64,000 nt of DNA. Source: Thauera sp. GTDB lineage: Bacteria > Pseudomonadota > Gammaproteobacteria > Burkholderiales > Rhodocyclaceae. Both the position numbers and the translations under genes were made by a program. The stretch spans positions 1-64,000 of the forward strand of contig JACKMB010000010.1 of the NCBI GenBank assembly GCA_024235615.1, in the 5' to 3' direction. The notes beneath the pieces are model-generated. The model made no database searches. It was not told where the DNA came from and saw nothing but the letters and a program-made list of their open reading frames with translations. Shown in pieces: positions 9,036-17,370 of this stretch; positions within the stretch are counted from its first letter, which is position 1; each line of letters starts with the position of its first letter.

Positions 9036-9568
9036 ACGTCGTCGAGACCGCGCTGCCCGGCGTGCTGATCATCGAGCCGAAGGCCTTCGGCGACCACCGC
9101 GGCTTCTTCCTCGAGACCTTCCAGGTCGAGCGCTACCGCGACGCGGGCATCACCCTGCCCTTCGTGCAGGACAACCACTCGCGCTCGCAGCGCGGCGTGC
9201 TGCGCGGGCTGCATTTCCAGAAGACACGCCCGCAGGGCAAGCTGGTGAGCGTGAGCCGCGGGGCGGTGTATGACGTGGCGGTGGACATCGACCCGGCGTC
9301 GGCCACGTACGGCCAGTTCGTCGGGGTGGAGCTCAACGACGACAACCACCGCCAGCTGTGGATCCCGCCCGGCTACGCGCACGGGTTCTGCGTGCTGAGC
9401 GAGGTGGCGGACTTCCAGTACAAGTGCACCGATTTCTACTTTCCGGCGGACGAGGGCGGCCTGCTCTGGAACGATCCGGACGTGGGGATCCCGTGGCCGA
9501 TCACCGAGCCGCAGCTGTCGGCAAAGGACGCCAACAACCCCCGCCTGCGCGACCTGAAACCCATGTAG
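9032..9568 (+). CDS. rfbC: dTDP-4-dehydrorhamnose 3,5-epimerase
   Basis: 178-residue RmlC, which epimerises dTDP-4-keto-6-deoxyglucose at C3 and C5. GTG start in GTGA overlap with the rfbA stop, so the two are coupled. Motifs: [28 protein letters not shown] with the catalytic His, [11 protein letters not shown] and [15 protein letters not shown] of the cupin fold, and [20 protein letters not shown]. Full length for the family. It is followed by REP-like repeats seven bases after the stop. Confidence 0.95.
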   Translation: MNVVETALPGVLIIEPKAFGDHRGFFLETFQVERYRDAGITLPFVQDNHSRSQRGVLRGLHFQKTRPQGKLVSVSRGAVYDVAVDIDPASATYGQFVGVELNDDNHRQLWIPPGYAHGFCVLSEVADFQYKCTDFYFPADEGGLLWNDPDVGIPWPITEPQLSAKDANNPRLRDLKPM

Positions 9569-9574
9569 CCCCCT

Positions 9575-9910
9575 GTAGGAGCGGCGGCAGCCGCGAACAG
9601 TGCCGTTCAGACACGTACCACGCGCCTTCCGGCGCTCCTACAGCAACCACCGCGCTTCCGGAAGCCATGTGGAGCCCCACCAGCCGCGAACTTTTTCAAT
9701 GGCCGACTTCGCGCCTGCCGGCGCTCCTACAGGGGCGCGGAGACGGGCGAGCGCGCGGTGCATGTAGGAGCGGCGGCAGCCGCGAAGGCGCGCGCGGCGG
9801 GTGACGGGTCGCGGGGGATCGATGCGGCATTCGCGCCTGCCGGCGCTCCTACAGGGGCGCGGAGACGGGCTGGTGGCACGGCACCCTGTAGGAGCGGCGG
9901 CAGCCGCGAA
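9575..9910. repeat. REP-like array between rfbC and msbA
   Basis: Class A direct elements at 9575-9597, 9764-9786 and 9888-9910; class B inverted elements at 9708-9730 and 9830-9852, with a degenerate one at about 9621-9641. The A copies at 9764 and 9888 are 124 bases apart. The array fills the 349-base gap between the convergent ends of rfbC and msbA, where it could act in transcription termination or mRNA protection. No gene is seen. Confidence 0.9.
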
Positions 9911-9917
9911 CGAGGGC

Positions 9918-11768
9918 TCACGGAGCGTCCGGCTCGATCCCCATCGCCTGCAGGCGCGCGTAGGTGCCGCCGCGGGCGACGAGATCGGCGTGCGTGCCGC
10001 GCTCGACGATGCGGCCGGCCTCCATCACCAGGATCTGGTCGGCCTTCTCGATCGTCGACAGCCGGTGCGCGATCACGATCGTCGTGCGGCCTTCCATCAG
10101 GCGCTCGATCGCTGCCTGGATGAGCCGCTCCGACTCGGTGTCGAGCGCAGAGGTGGCCTCGTCCAGGATCAGGATGGGCGCGTTCTTCAGCAGCGCGCGC
10201 GCGATCGCCAGGCGCTGGCGCTGGCCGCCGGAGAGCAGCACGCCGTTCTCGCCGATCTCGGTGTCGAAGCCCTGCGGCAGGCGGTCGATGAACTCGCGCG
10301 CGTTGGCGGCCTCGGCGGCGGCAACGACCTGCTCGCGGCTGGCGCCGGCGAGCTCGCCGTAGGCGATGTTCTCCGCGACCGTGCCGTTGAAGAGCGTGAC
10401 CTGCTGGGTGACGAGCGCGATGTGGTGGCGCAGGTTGGCGAGCGTGTAGTCCTCCACCGCCACGCCATCGACCAGTAGCCGGCCTTCGTCGTGCTGGTAG
10501 AAGCGCGGGATGAGATTGGCGAGGGTGGACTTGCCGCTGCCCGACTTGCCCACCAGCGCGATCATCTGGCCGGGCTCGGCCTGGAAATCGATGCCGTGCA
10601 GCGCGCGGCCCTCCGCGCCGGGATAGCCAAAGCCCAGGCCCCGGGCCTCGACACGACCGGCGATGCGTGCGCGCTCGACGGTGCCGCCGTCGGGCTCGGG
10701 CGCCTCGTCGAGCTGCTCGAAGATGCTGTCGGCCGCGGCCACGCCGCGCTGGATGCGCGCGCTCACGCCCCCCAGCAGCTGGATCGCGCGCGGCAGCAGG
10801 CCGGCGGCGGTGATGTAGGCGACCACGTCGCCGGCCGAGGCGTCGCCGCGCACCTTCAGCACCGTGAACAAGAGCAGGCCCATCGACGAATACACGATCA
10901 GGTGCATCAGCGCCGAGAAGGTCTCCTGCGTGCGCACCATCTTGAGCTGGCGCTTGGTGTTGTGGGTGCTGGCCTTGACGAAGCGCGCACGCTCGTAGTC
11001 CTCGCCCCCAAAACTGCGCACCACGCGGTAGCCCTGGATGGTCTCGGAGGCGACGTGGGTGACCTCGCCCATCGAGGTCTGGATATTCTTCGACAGGCGG
11101 CGGAACTTGCGGCTGGCATTCGACACCAGCCAGGCGATCGCCGGCAGCACGACGAGCAGGGTCAGGGTCAGGCGCCAGTTCATCCACAGCAGGTAGCTCA
11201 GCAGCGCGATGACGGTGAGGCCCTCGCGGAACAGGATCTTGACCGCGTCGGTGGCCGCGTCGGTCACCATCGACACGTTGTAGGTGAGCTTTGAGACGAG
11301 GTGGCCGGAGTTGTTGGCGTCGTAGAAGCGGTTGGGCAGCACCAGGAAGCTGCCGAAGAGCTGGGTGCGCAGGTCGTGGATGAGGCCGAGCGAGACGCGC
11401 GAGATGCCGTAGTTGCCGAGGAAGGTGCCGAGGCCTTCGACCAGCGCGATCACGACGATCATGGCCGGGATCGCGAAGATGAGGTCGAGCGCGTCCAGCC
11501 AGGGCAGGCCGGTGGCGATCGGCGCGTCGGGCGCGGCCAGGCCGTCGATGAAGTACTTGAGCACGCTCGCCAGGCCTGCCTTGCAGGCGCCGGCGATGGC
11601 GAAGCCGAGGATGCTGAGGGCGAAGTAGCCGAGGAAGGGCCGGGTGTAGCCGAGCAGGCGGAGGTAGACCTTCATGCTGCTGGCGGCGGGTTTCTCCGCT
11701 GCGGGCGCTGCGGCCCCGGCGCCGGGGGCCGGGGCGGCGGACGAGCCGGGGTTCGGTGCGGAGCTCAT
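9918..11768 (-). CDS. msbA: Lipid A/phospholipid flippase, ABC transporter with fused TM and ATPase domains
   Basis: 616 residues from the ATG at 11768; a GTG five codons further out (11783) is an alternative start. MsbA flips lipid A-core across the inner membrane. An Ala/Pro-rich tail of about 30 residues precedes six transmembrane helices (roughly 40-325). The C-terminal ATPase has Walker A GKSGSGKST, Q-loop VTQQVTLFNG, signature LSGGQRQRLAIARAL, Walker B ILILDEATSALD and the H-loop IAHRLST. Full length for a half-transporter working as a homodimer. It lies downstream of polA on the same strand, 52 bases away. Lipid A export is the most likely role given overall similarity; other lipid substrates cannot be excluded. 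Confidence 0.88.
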   Translation of the reverse strand: MSSAPNPGSSAAPAPGAGAAAPAAEKPAASSMKVYLRLLGYTRPFLGYFALSILGFAIAGACKAGLASVLKYFIDGLAAPDAPIATGLPWLDALDLIFAIPAMIVVIALVEGLGTFLGNYGISRVSLGLIHDLRTQLFGSFLVLPNRFYDANNSGHLVSKLTYNVSMVTDAATDAVKILFREGLTVIALLSYLLWMNWRLTLTLLVVLPAIAWLVSNASRKFRRLSKNIQTSMGEVTHVASETIQGYRVVRSFGGEDYERARFVKASTHNTKRQLKMVRTQETFSALMHLIVYSSMGLLLFTVLKVRGDASAGDVVAYITAAGLLPRAIQLLGGVSARIQRGVAAADSIFEQLDEAPEPDGGTVERARIAGRVEARGLGFGYPGAEGRALHGIDFQAEPGQMIALVGKSGSGKSTLANLIPRFYQHDEGRLLVDGVAVEDYTLANLRHHIALVTQQVTLFNGTVAENIAYGELAGASREQVVAAAEAANAREFIDRLPQGFDTEIGENGVLLSGGQRQRLAIARALLKNAPILILDEATSALDTESERLIQAAIERLMEGRTTIVIAHRLSTIEKADQILVMEAGRIVERGTHADLVARGGTYARLQAMGIEPDAP

Positions 11769-11820
11769 CGCGCGCAATGACACGGGGCGGCTGCAGAGAG
11801 GAGACGGCGCGCCACGGCCA

Positions 11821-14661
11821 TCAGTGCGCCTCGTCCCAGTTGTCGCCCGCGCCGACCTCCACCAGCAGCGGCACCTTCAGCTCGGCGACACCGCCCATCC
11901 GCTTGGGCAACTCGTTGCGGATGGTGTCGAGCTCGGCCTTGGGCACTTCCAGCACCAGCTCGTCGTGGACCTGCAGCACCAGCTTCGACTTCAGGCCCGA
12001 CGAGGCCAGCCAGGCGTCGGTCGCGATCATCGCGCGCTTGATGAGGTCCGCCGCCGTGCCCTGCATCGGCGCGTTGATCGCCGCACGCTCGGCACCGGCG
12101 CGACGGCCGGCCTGGCTGGCGCGGATGTCGGGCAGGTAGAGGCGGCGGCCGAACACGGTCTCCACAAAGCCCTTGTCGCGCGCCTCGGCGCGGGTGCGGT
12201 CCATGTACTCGGCGACGCCGGGATAGCGCGCGAAGTAGCGGTCGATCCAGCTCTGCGCAGCGGCGCGCTCGATGCCGAGGTTCTTGGCCAGGCCGTGCGC
12301 GCTCATGCCGTAGATGAGGCCGAAGTTGATCACCTTGGCGTAGCGGCGCTGCTCGCTGCTGACCTCGGCCGGCGCCACGCCGAAGACCTCGCCGGCGGTG
12401 GCGCGGTGCACGTCCTCGCCGTTCGCGAAGGCTTCGAGCAGGCGGGCGTCGTCCGACAGGTGGGCCATGATGCGCAGCTCGATCTGCGAGTAGTCGGCCG
12501 AGACGATGAGGTGCTCGCGCGGCGCGATGAAGGCGGCGCGGATGCGGCGGCCCTCCGGCGTGCGGATCGGGATGTTCTGCAGGTTGGGCTCGGAGCTCGA
12601 CAGCCGGCCGGTGACCGCGGTGGCCTGCGAGAAGCTGGTGTGCACGCGGCCGGTCCTGGGGTCGACCATGCGCGGCAGCTTGTCGGCGTAGGTGCTCTTC
12701 AACTTGGACAGGCTGCGGTGCTCGAGCAGCAGCTTGGGCAGCGGGTAGTCCTCGGCGAGCTTCTCCAGCACCTCCTCGTCGGTGGAGGGCTGGCCGGTGG
12801 CGGTCTTCTTGACCACCGGCAGGCCGAGCTTGCCGAACAGGATCTCGCCGAGCTGCTTGGGCGAGCCGAGGTTGAAGGGCTGGCCGGCGAGCGTGTGGGC
12901 CTCGCCTTCGAGCGCGTGCAGGCGGCGGCCGAGCTCCTCGGAGTGCTGGCTGAGCAGGAAGGGGTCGATCAGCACCCCGGTGCGCTCCATGCGCTGCAGC
13001 ACGCCGAGTACCGGCATCTCGAGCTCGCGATAGAGCGTGTCGAGCTGCGGCAGGGCCTGGAGCTGCGGGTAGAGCTGGCGGTGCAGGCGCAGGGTGACGT
13101 CGGCGTCCTCGGCGGCGTATTCGGTGGCGCGCGCCACGTCCACCTCGTCGAAGCCGATCTGCTTGGCGCCCTTGCCGCAGACATCCGTATAGGGGATCGT
13201 CGCGAGGCCCAGGTGGCGCTTGGCGAGCGAATCCATGTCGTGCGACTTGTCGCTCTCGAGCACATAGGATTCGAGCAGGGTGTCGTGCTCGATGCCGCCG
13301 AGCCGGATGCCGTGGTTGGCGAGCACGTGGGCGTCGTACTTGAGGTTCTGCCCGAGCTTGGCGTGCTGGTCGGACTCCAGCCAGGGGCGCAGCTTCTCCA
13401 GCACCTCGTCGAGCGGCAGTTGCACCGGCGCATCGGCCGCGCGGTGCGCCAGCGGCAGGTAGGCCGCCTCGCCCGGCTCGACCGCGAACGACATCCCCAC
13501 CAGCTTCGCCGCCATCGGGTCGAGGCTGGTGGTCTCGGTGTCGAAGGCGGTGAGCGCGGCGGCGGAGATCTTCGCCAGCCAGACGTCGAAGGTGGGCCAG
13601 TCGAGGATGGGGAGATAGTCCGGGGTCAGGTCTTTCATTTGCTCATCCGCGGTCACCGCGGACGCTCCCCCTGGTCCGGAGGCCCCGGAAATCGGGCTCT
13701 GTCCCCTAATTCCTTCCCATGTAGGAGCGTCGGAAGCCGCGAACGCGCTAGCATCCCGTGTTGCCCCGAACCGGCGCGAATCCGTGGCCGCCTTCGAGGC
13801 CGCCACGCTTTCCGCCCCGCCATCCAGATCCTTCAGCCACGACTTGAACTCGAAGCGCTCGTAGAGCGCGCGCAGCGCCGCCTTGTCGTCCTCGCGCGCG
13901 GGCAGCTCGTCGAGACCCACCGGGAGCTCGACGTCGGTCGCCACCGTCACCAGCCTCTTGCCGAGCGGCAGGAAGTCCAGGTGCCGACGCAGGTTCTCGC
14001 CGACCTTGCCGCCCACCTTGTCGGCGTTGGCGACCAGGTTGTCGAGGGTGCCGTACTCGGTAAGCCACTTCACCGCGGTCTTGGGGCCGCACTTCTCCAC
14101 GCCCGGCACGTTGTCCACCGTGTCGCCGACCAGCGCGAGGTAGTCGACGATGCGCTCCGGCGGCACGCCGAACTTGGCCTCCACGCCGGCCTCGTCCAGC
14201 ACCTCCTCGCTCATGGTGTTCACCCAGCGCACCCCGGGGCGCACGAGCTGGGTGAGGTCCTTGTCGCCGGTCGAGATCACCACCTCCCAGCCACGCTCGA
14301 GCGCCTGGCGGGTGAGCGTGCCAATGACGTCGTCGGCCTCCACGCCCTCCACCGACAGCAGCGGCCAGCCTTCCGCCTGCACCGCCTCGTGCAGCGGCGC
14401 GATCTGCGCGCGCAGGTCGTCGGGCATCGGCGGGCGGTGCGACTTGTATTCGGGATACCAGTCGTCGCGGAAGGTCTTGCCCTTGGCGTCGAAGACGCAG
14501 GCGCGAAATTCTGCCTTGTAGTCGCTTTCCAGCCGCCTTAGCATCGACAGCACCCCCCGGATCGCCCCCGTCGGCTCGCCTTGCGAATTGCGCAGGTCGG
14601 GCAGGGCGTGGAAGGCGCGGTAGAGATAGCTGGAGCCGTCGACGAGCAGCAGGGTGGGCAT
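11821..14661 (-). CDS. polA: DNA polymerase I
   Basis: 946-residue repair and Okazaki-processing polymerase. The 5' nuclease domain (about 1-290) starts LLVDGSSYLYRAFHAL. The proofreading domain has D374-T-E376 (FDTETTSLDP), NLKYDAHVLANHG and YAAEDADVTLRLH, so its metal ligands are kept. The polymerase domain has motif A VSADYSQIELRIMAHLSDD, motif B RRYAKVINFGLIYGMS and motif C with H899-D-E. Oddity: the linker between the nuclease domains (about residues 300-350) contains in-frame repeat DNA, with a REP-like element at 13721-13743 and the MKDLTP-encoding repeat at about 13620-13646. The start codon is only 23 bases from that of the divergent LOG-family gene. Confidence 0.95.
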   Translation of the reverse strand: MPTLLLVDGSSYLYRAFHALPDLRNSQGEPTGAIRGVLSMLRRLESDYKAEFRACVFDAKGKTFRDDWYPEYKSHRPPMPDDLRAQIAPLHEAVQAEGWPLLSVEGVEADDVIGTLTRQALERGWEVVISTGDKDLTQLVRPGVRWVNTMSEEVLDEAGVEAKFGVPPERIVDYLALVGDTVDNVPGVEKCGPKTAVKWLTEYGTLDNLVANADKVGGKVGENLRRHLDFLPLGKRLVTVATDVELPVGLDELPAREDDKAALRALYERFEFKSWLKDLDGGAESVAASKAATDSRRFGATRDASAFAASDAPTWEGIRGQSPISGASGPGGASAVTADEQMKDLTPDYLPILDWPTFDVWLAKISAAALTAFDTETTSLDPMAAKLVGMSFAVEPGEAAYLPLAHRAADAPVQLPLDEVLEKLRPWLESDQHAKLGQNLKYDAHVLANHGIRLGGIEHDTLLESYVLESDKSHDMDSLAKRHLGLATIPYTDVCGKGAKQIGFDEVDVARATEYAAEDADVTLRLHRQLYPQLQALPQLDTLYRELEMPVLGVLQRMERTGVLIDPFLLSQHSEELGRRLHALEGEAHTLAGQPFNLGSPKQLGEILFGKLGLPVVKKTATGQPSTDEEVLEKLAEDYPLPKLLLEHRSLSKLKSTYADKLPRMVDPRTGRVHTSFSQATAVTGRLSSSEPNLQNIPIRTPEGRRIRAAFIAPREHLIVSADYSQIELRIMAHLSDDARLLEAFANGEDVHRATAGEVFGVAPAEVSSEQRRYAKVINFGLIYGMSAHGLAKNLGIERAAAQSWIDRYFARYPGVAEYMDRTRAEARDKGFVETVFGRRLYLPDIRASQAGRRAGAERAAINAPMQGTAADLIKRAMIATDAWLASSGLKSKLVLQVHDELVLEVPKAELDTIRNELPKRMGGVAELKVPLLVEVGAGDNWDEAH
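13618..13743. repeat. Repeat DNA inserted in frame in the polA linker
   Basis: Three parts: about 26 bases identical to the repeat at 5214-5240; a sequence GAAATCGGGCTCTGTCCCC like the GGGGTC-type repeats around ccdAB; and a REP-like element at 13721-13743 with core GCGTCGGAAGCCGC, close to class A. Translated on the minus strand this gives about residues 307-348 of PolA, a low-complexity linker. Confidence 0.8.
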
Positions 14662-14684
14662 TCCGAATCCTAGAGAACAACAAC

Positions 14685-15410
14685 ATGACCGCGAAAGACA
14701 AACTCCCCCGCAGCGTGCCCGACAGCACCGCGCCGCGCTACAACGCGCGCGAATCCTGGCGGATCTTCGGGATTATGGCAGAGTTCGTGGAGGCGACCGA
14801 ACGCCTGGCCGCGATCCGCCCCGCGGTCTCGATCTTCGGCAGCGCACGTACGCCGCCCGACCACATGTACTACATGCTCACCGAAAGGATTGCCCGACTG
14901 CTGTCGGATTCGGGCTTCGCGGTGATCTCGGGCGGCGGCCCGGGCATCATGGAGGCGGCCAACAAGGGCGCCTTCTTCGGCAAGAGCCCCTCGGTCGGGC
15001 TCAACATCCAGCTGCCGCTGGAGCAGGCCGCCAATCCCTACCAGGACATCTCGCAGACCTTCCAGCACTTCTTCGCGCGCAAGTTCATGTTCGTGAAGTT
15101 CGCCACCGCCTACGTGGTGATGCCGGGGGGCTTCGGCACGCTCGACGAGCTGCTCGAGGCGATGACGCTGGTGCAGACCAAGAAGAGCCGCAAGATCCCG
15201 ATCATCCTGGTGCATCGTCCATTCTGGCAGGGGCTGCTCGACTGGCTGCGCGACCGCCTGGTGGCCGAAGGCATGATCAACCCGGAAGACCTCGACCTGA
15301 TCCAGGTGATCGACGAGCCCGAGGAGGTGGTCGATGCGATCTTCAAGCACTATGAGCGGCGTGGCTTCCAGCCTCTGCCGGCGGAACGGGAGATGATGCT
15401 GAACCTGTGA
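14685..15410 (+). CDS. TIGR00730/LOG family Rossmann-fold protein
   Basis: 241-residue member of the LOG family (nucleoside 5'-monophosphate phosphoribohydrolases in characterised members). The signature PGGFGTLDE is present in VVMPGGFGTLDELLEAMTLVQ, and the nucleotide-binding ISGGGPGIMEAANKGAFF precedes it. An N-terminal extension with ESWRIFGIMAEFVEATERLA, seen in the longer proteobacterial members, supports the start at 14685. The bacterial physiological substrate is uncertain. The gene is divergent from polA with 23 bases between start codons, so its promoter must lie inside the polA coding end or be shared. Confidence 0.85.
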   Translation: MTAKDKLPRSVPDSTAPRYNARESWRIFGIMAEFVEATERLAAIRPAVSIFGSARTPPDHMYYMLTERIARLLSDSGFAVISGGGPGIMEAANKGAFFGKSPSVGLNIQLPLEQAANPYQDISQTFQHFFARKFMFVKFATAYVVMPGGFGTLDELLEAMTLVQTKKSRKIPIILVHRPFWQGLLDWLRDRLVAEGMINPEDLDLIQVIDEPEEVVDAIFKHYERRGFQPLPAEREMMLNL

Positions 15411-15464
15411 ATGCAGCCCCCCGCGCATTACCGGCTAGAATTGCAGCATCTTCCGGAGAACATC

Positions 15465-15785
15465 ATGCGTCGCACCCTGATCGCCCTGTTGCTGGCTGCT
15501 GCCGTGCCGGCCTTCGCCCAGCAGCCCGCGAACCTCGAACCGATCCCCGAGCCGCCGCCGATGCCCGCCGAGGGCGCGGCCGACGAGCCCGAGGTCACCA
15601 TCGTCAAGCGCGGCGAGGACACGGTCACCGAGTACCGCATGCGCGGCAAGCTCTACATGGTCAAGGTCACGCCGCCGCACGGCGTTCCCTACTACCTGAT
15701 CGACAAGGAAGGCAACGGCCAGATGGTGCGCCACGACGGCACGCCCGACCTCGCCGTGCCGATGTGGGTGATCAAGTCCTGGTGA
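15465..15785 (+). CDS. DUF2782 family exported protein
   Basis: 106 residues from the ATG at 15465, with GGAG nine bases upstream. The N-terminus MRRTLIALLLAAAVPAFAQQ is a signal peptide with an AFA-Q cleavage site. The mature part is Pro-rich (EPIPEPPPMP) and then has EVTIVKRGEDTVTEYRMRGK and PPHGVPYYLIDKEGNG, the DUF2782 pattern of betaproteobacteria. Function unknown; predicted periplasmic. Its stop overlaps the start of the glycosylase gene by four bases. Confidence 0.85.
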   Translation: MRRTLIALLLAAAVPAFAQQPANLEPIPEPPPMPAEGAADEPEVTIVKRGEDTVTEYRMRGKLYMVKVTPPHGVPYYLIDKEGNGQMVRHDGTPDLAVPMWVIKSW

Positions 15786-16348
15786 GCACGACCGCCGCAC
15801 CGCTGGTGCGCAGCTTTGCCCCGCAGTTCCGCGCCGACGCGCGCGTGCTGGTGCTCGGCAGCATGCCGGGCACGGCCTCGCTCGCCGCCGCGCAGTATTA
15901 CGCGCACCCGCGCAACGCCTTCTGGCCGATCATGGGCGCGCTCTTCGGCGCCGGGCCGGAGCTCCCCTACGCACAGCGCCTCGAGCGCCTCGCGTCCGCC
16001 GGCATCGCGCTGTGGGACGTCATCGGCCGCTGCGAGCGCGCCGGCAGCCTGGACAGCGCGATCGCGCCCGCGAGCATCGAGGCCAACGACTTCGCCGGCC
16101 TCTTCGCCGCCTGCCCCGGCATCGACCACGTCTTCTTCAACGGCACCGCCGCCGAGACCGCCTTCCGCCGCCACGTACGCGGCCGCATCGCGCTGCCGCC
16201 GCTGCAGTTCGCCCGCCTGCCCTCGACCAGCCCGGCGCACGCCGCACGCGGGCTCGGGGCCAAGCTCGCCGCCTGGCAGGCGGTGAAGGCGGCCGCGCAG
16301 CGCGCCGCCGCGGCGCGCATCGACACCCCGGCCGCCCAGGCCGCCTGA
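15782..16348 (+). CDS. DNA-deoxyinosine glycosylase (UDG superfamily, HDG/family 6 type)
   Basis: 188-residue base-excision-repair glycosylase, from the GTG at 15782 that overlaps the upstream stop. Motif VLVLGSMPGTASLAAAQYYA with HPRNAFWPIMGALFG is typical of hypoxanthine-DNA glycosylases of the uracil-DNA-glycosylase superfamily; LWDVIGRCERAGSLDSAI and VFFNGTAAETAF follow, and LPSTSPAHA is the C-terminal loop. It removes hypoxanthine or uracil from DNA according to work on family members. The C-terminus is Ala-rich. Confidence 0.85.
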   Translation: MSTTAAPLVRSFAPQFRADARVLVLGSMPGTASLAAAQYYAHPRNAFWPIMGALFGAGPELPYAQRLERLASAGIALWDVIGRCERAGSLDSAIAPASIEANDFAGLFAACPGIDHVFFNGTAAETAFRRHVRGRIALPPLQFARLPSTSPAHAARGLGAKLAAWQAVKAAAQRAAAARIDTPAAQAA

Positions 16349-16379
16349 ACCCAACCCGACCGCCTCACCCGGAGTCCGC

Positions 16380-17336
16380 ATGTCCGTCTTCACCCCCGTT
16401 CCCGAATCCGTGCTCGCCGACTGGCTCAAGGACTATGCCATCGGCCGCCTGGTGGAACTCAAGGGCATCTCGGCCGGCGTCCAGAACAGCAACTTCTTCG
16501 TCACCACCACGCTCGGGCGCTACGTGCTCACGCTCTTCGAAGGCATCCCGCGCGCCGAGCTGCCCTATTACCTGCACCTGATGGCCCACCTCGCGCGCCA
16601 TGGCCTGCCGGTGCCGGGTCCGATCGCCAACCGCCATAACGAATACCTCGGCACCCTGCAGGAGCGCCCCGCCGCGCTGGTGGTGCGGCTGTCGGGCGGC
16701 TCCGAGATGGCCCCCGGCCTGCCGCACTGCGAGAAGGTCGGCGCCATGCTCGCCGGCCTGCACCTGGCCGGCCAGTCCTACGGCCGCCGCCAGGAGAACC
16801 CGCGCGGCGCCGCCTGGCGCGCCGCCACCGCGCAGGTGGTGCGCCCCTTCCTGCCCGCCGACGAGCAGGCCCTGCTCGACGCCGAGCTCGCCTTCCAGGC
16901 CACCATCGACGTCGCTGCCCTGCCCGCCGGCGCGATCCACGCCGACCTCTTCCGCGACAACGTGCTGTGGGACACCGACGCCGGTGGCGATGTGCGCATC
17001 GGCGGCGTCATCGACTTCTACTTCGCCGGCTACGATGCGCTGCTCTTCGACGTCGCGGTCACCGTGAACGACTGGTGCTCCACGCCCGACGGCGGCCTCG
17101 ACGGCGCACGCGCGGCGGCCCTGCTCGACGCCTACCACGCCGAGCGCCCCTTCACCGATGCCGAGCGCGCAGCCTGGCCAGCCATGCTGCGCGCCGCCGC
17201 GCTGCGCTTCTGGATGTCGCGCGCAGCCGACTTCCACCTGCCGCGCACAGGCGAGATGGTGCTGGTCAAGGACCCGAACGAGTACCGCGACATCCTGCGC
17301 CTGCGCATCGCCACGGTGCCGCCCCTGCCGCGCTGA
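16380..17336 (+). CDS. thrB: Homoserine kinase, type II (APH-like fold)
   Basis: 318-residue kinase phosphorylating L-homoserine in threonine synthesis. It belongs to the aminoglycoside-phosphotransferase-like ThrB of proteobacteria, not the GHMP type. Seen: ELKGISAGVQNSNFFVTT in the nucleotide loop region, LPAGAIHADLFRDNVLWD with catalytic Asp and Asn, and GGVIDFYFAGYDALLFDVAV with the metal-binding Asp. Full length. The ATG follows a CCCGGAGTCCGC leader with a GGAG ribosome-binding site. The next gene begins 35 bases downstream. Confidence 0.93.
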   Translation: MSVFTPVPESVLADWLKDYAIGRLVELKGISAGVQNSNFFVTTTLGRYVLTLFEGIPRAELPYYLHLMAHLARHGLPVPGPIANRHNEYLGTLQERPAALVVRLSGGSEMAPGLPHCEKVGAMLAGLHLAGQSYGRRQENPRGAAWRAATAQVVRPFLPADEQALLDAELAFQATIDVAALPAGAIHADLFRDNVLWDTDAGGDVRIGGVIDFYFAGYDALLFDVAVTVNDWCSTPDGGLDGARAAALLDAYHAERPFTDAERAAWPAMLRAAALRFWMSRAADFHLPRTGEMVLVKDPNEYRDILRLRIATVPPLPR

Positions 17337-17370
17337 CGCCGCCCCGCGCGCCCTGTCCGGACCGACGCCG

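Noticed and set aside
11674-14541. A 955-residue open frame on the plus strand
   Set aside because: Antisense to polA, with a low-complexity translation and no motif.
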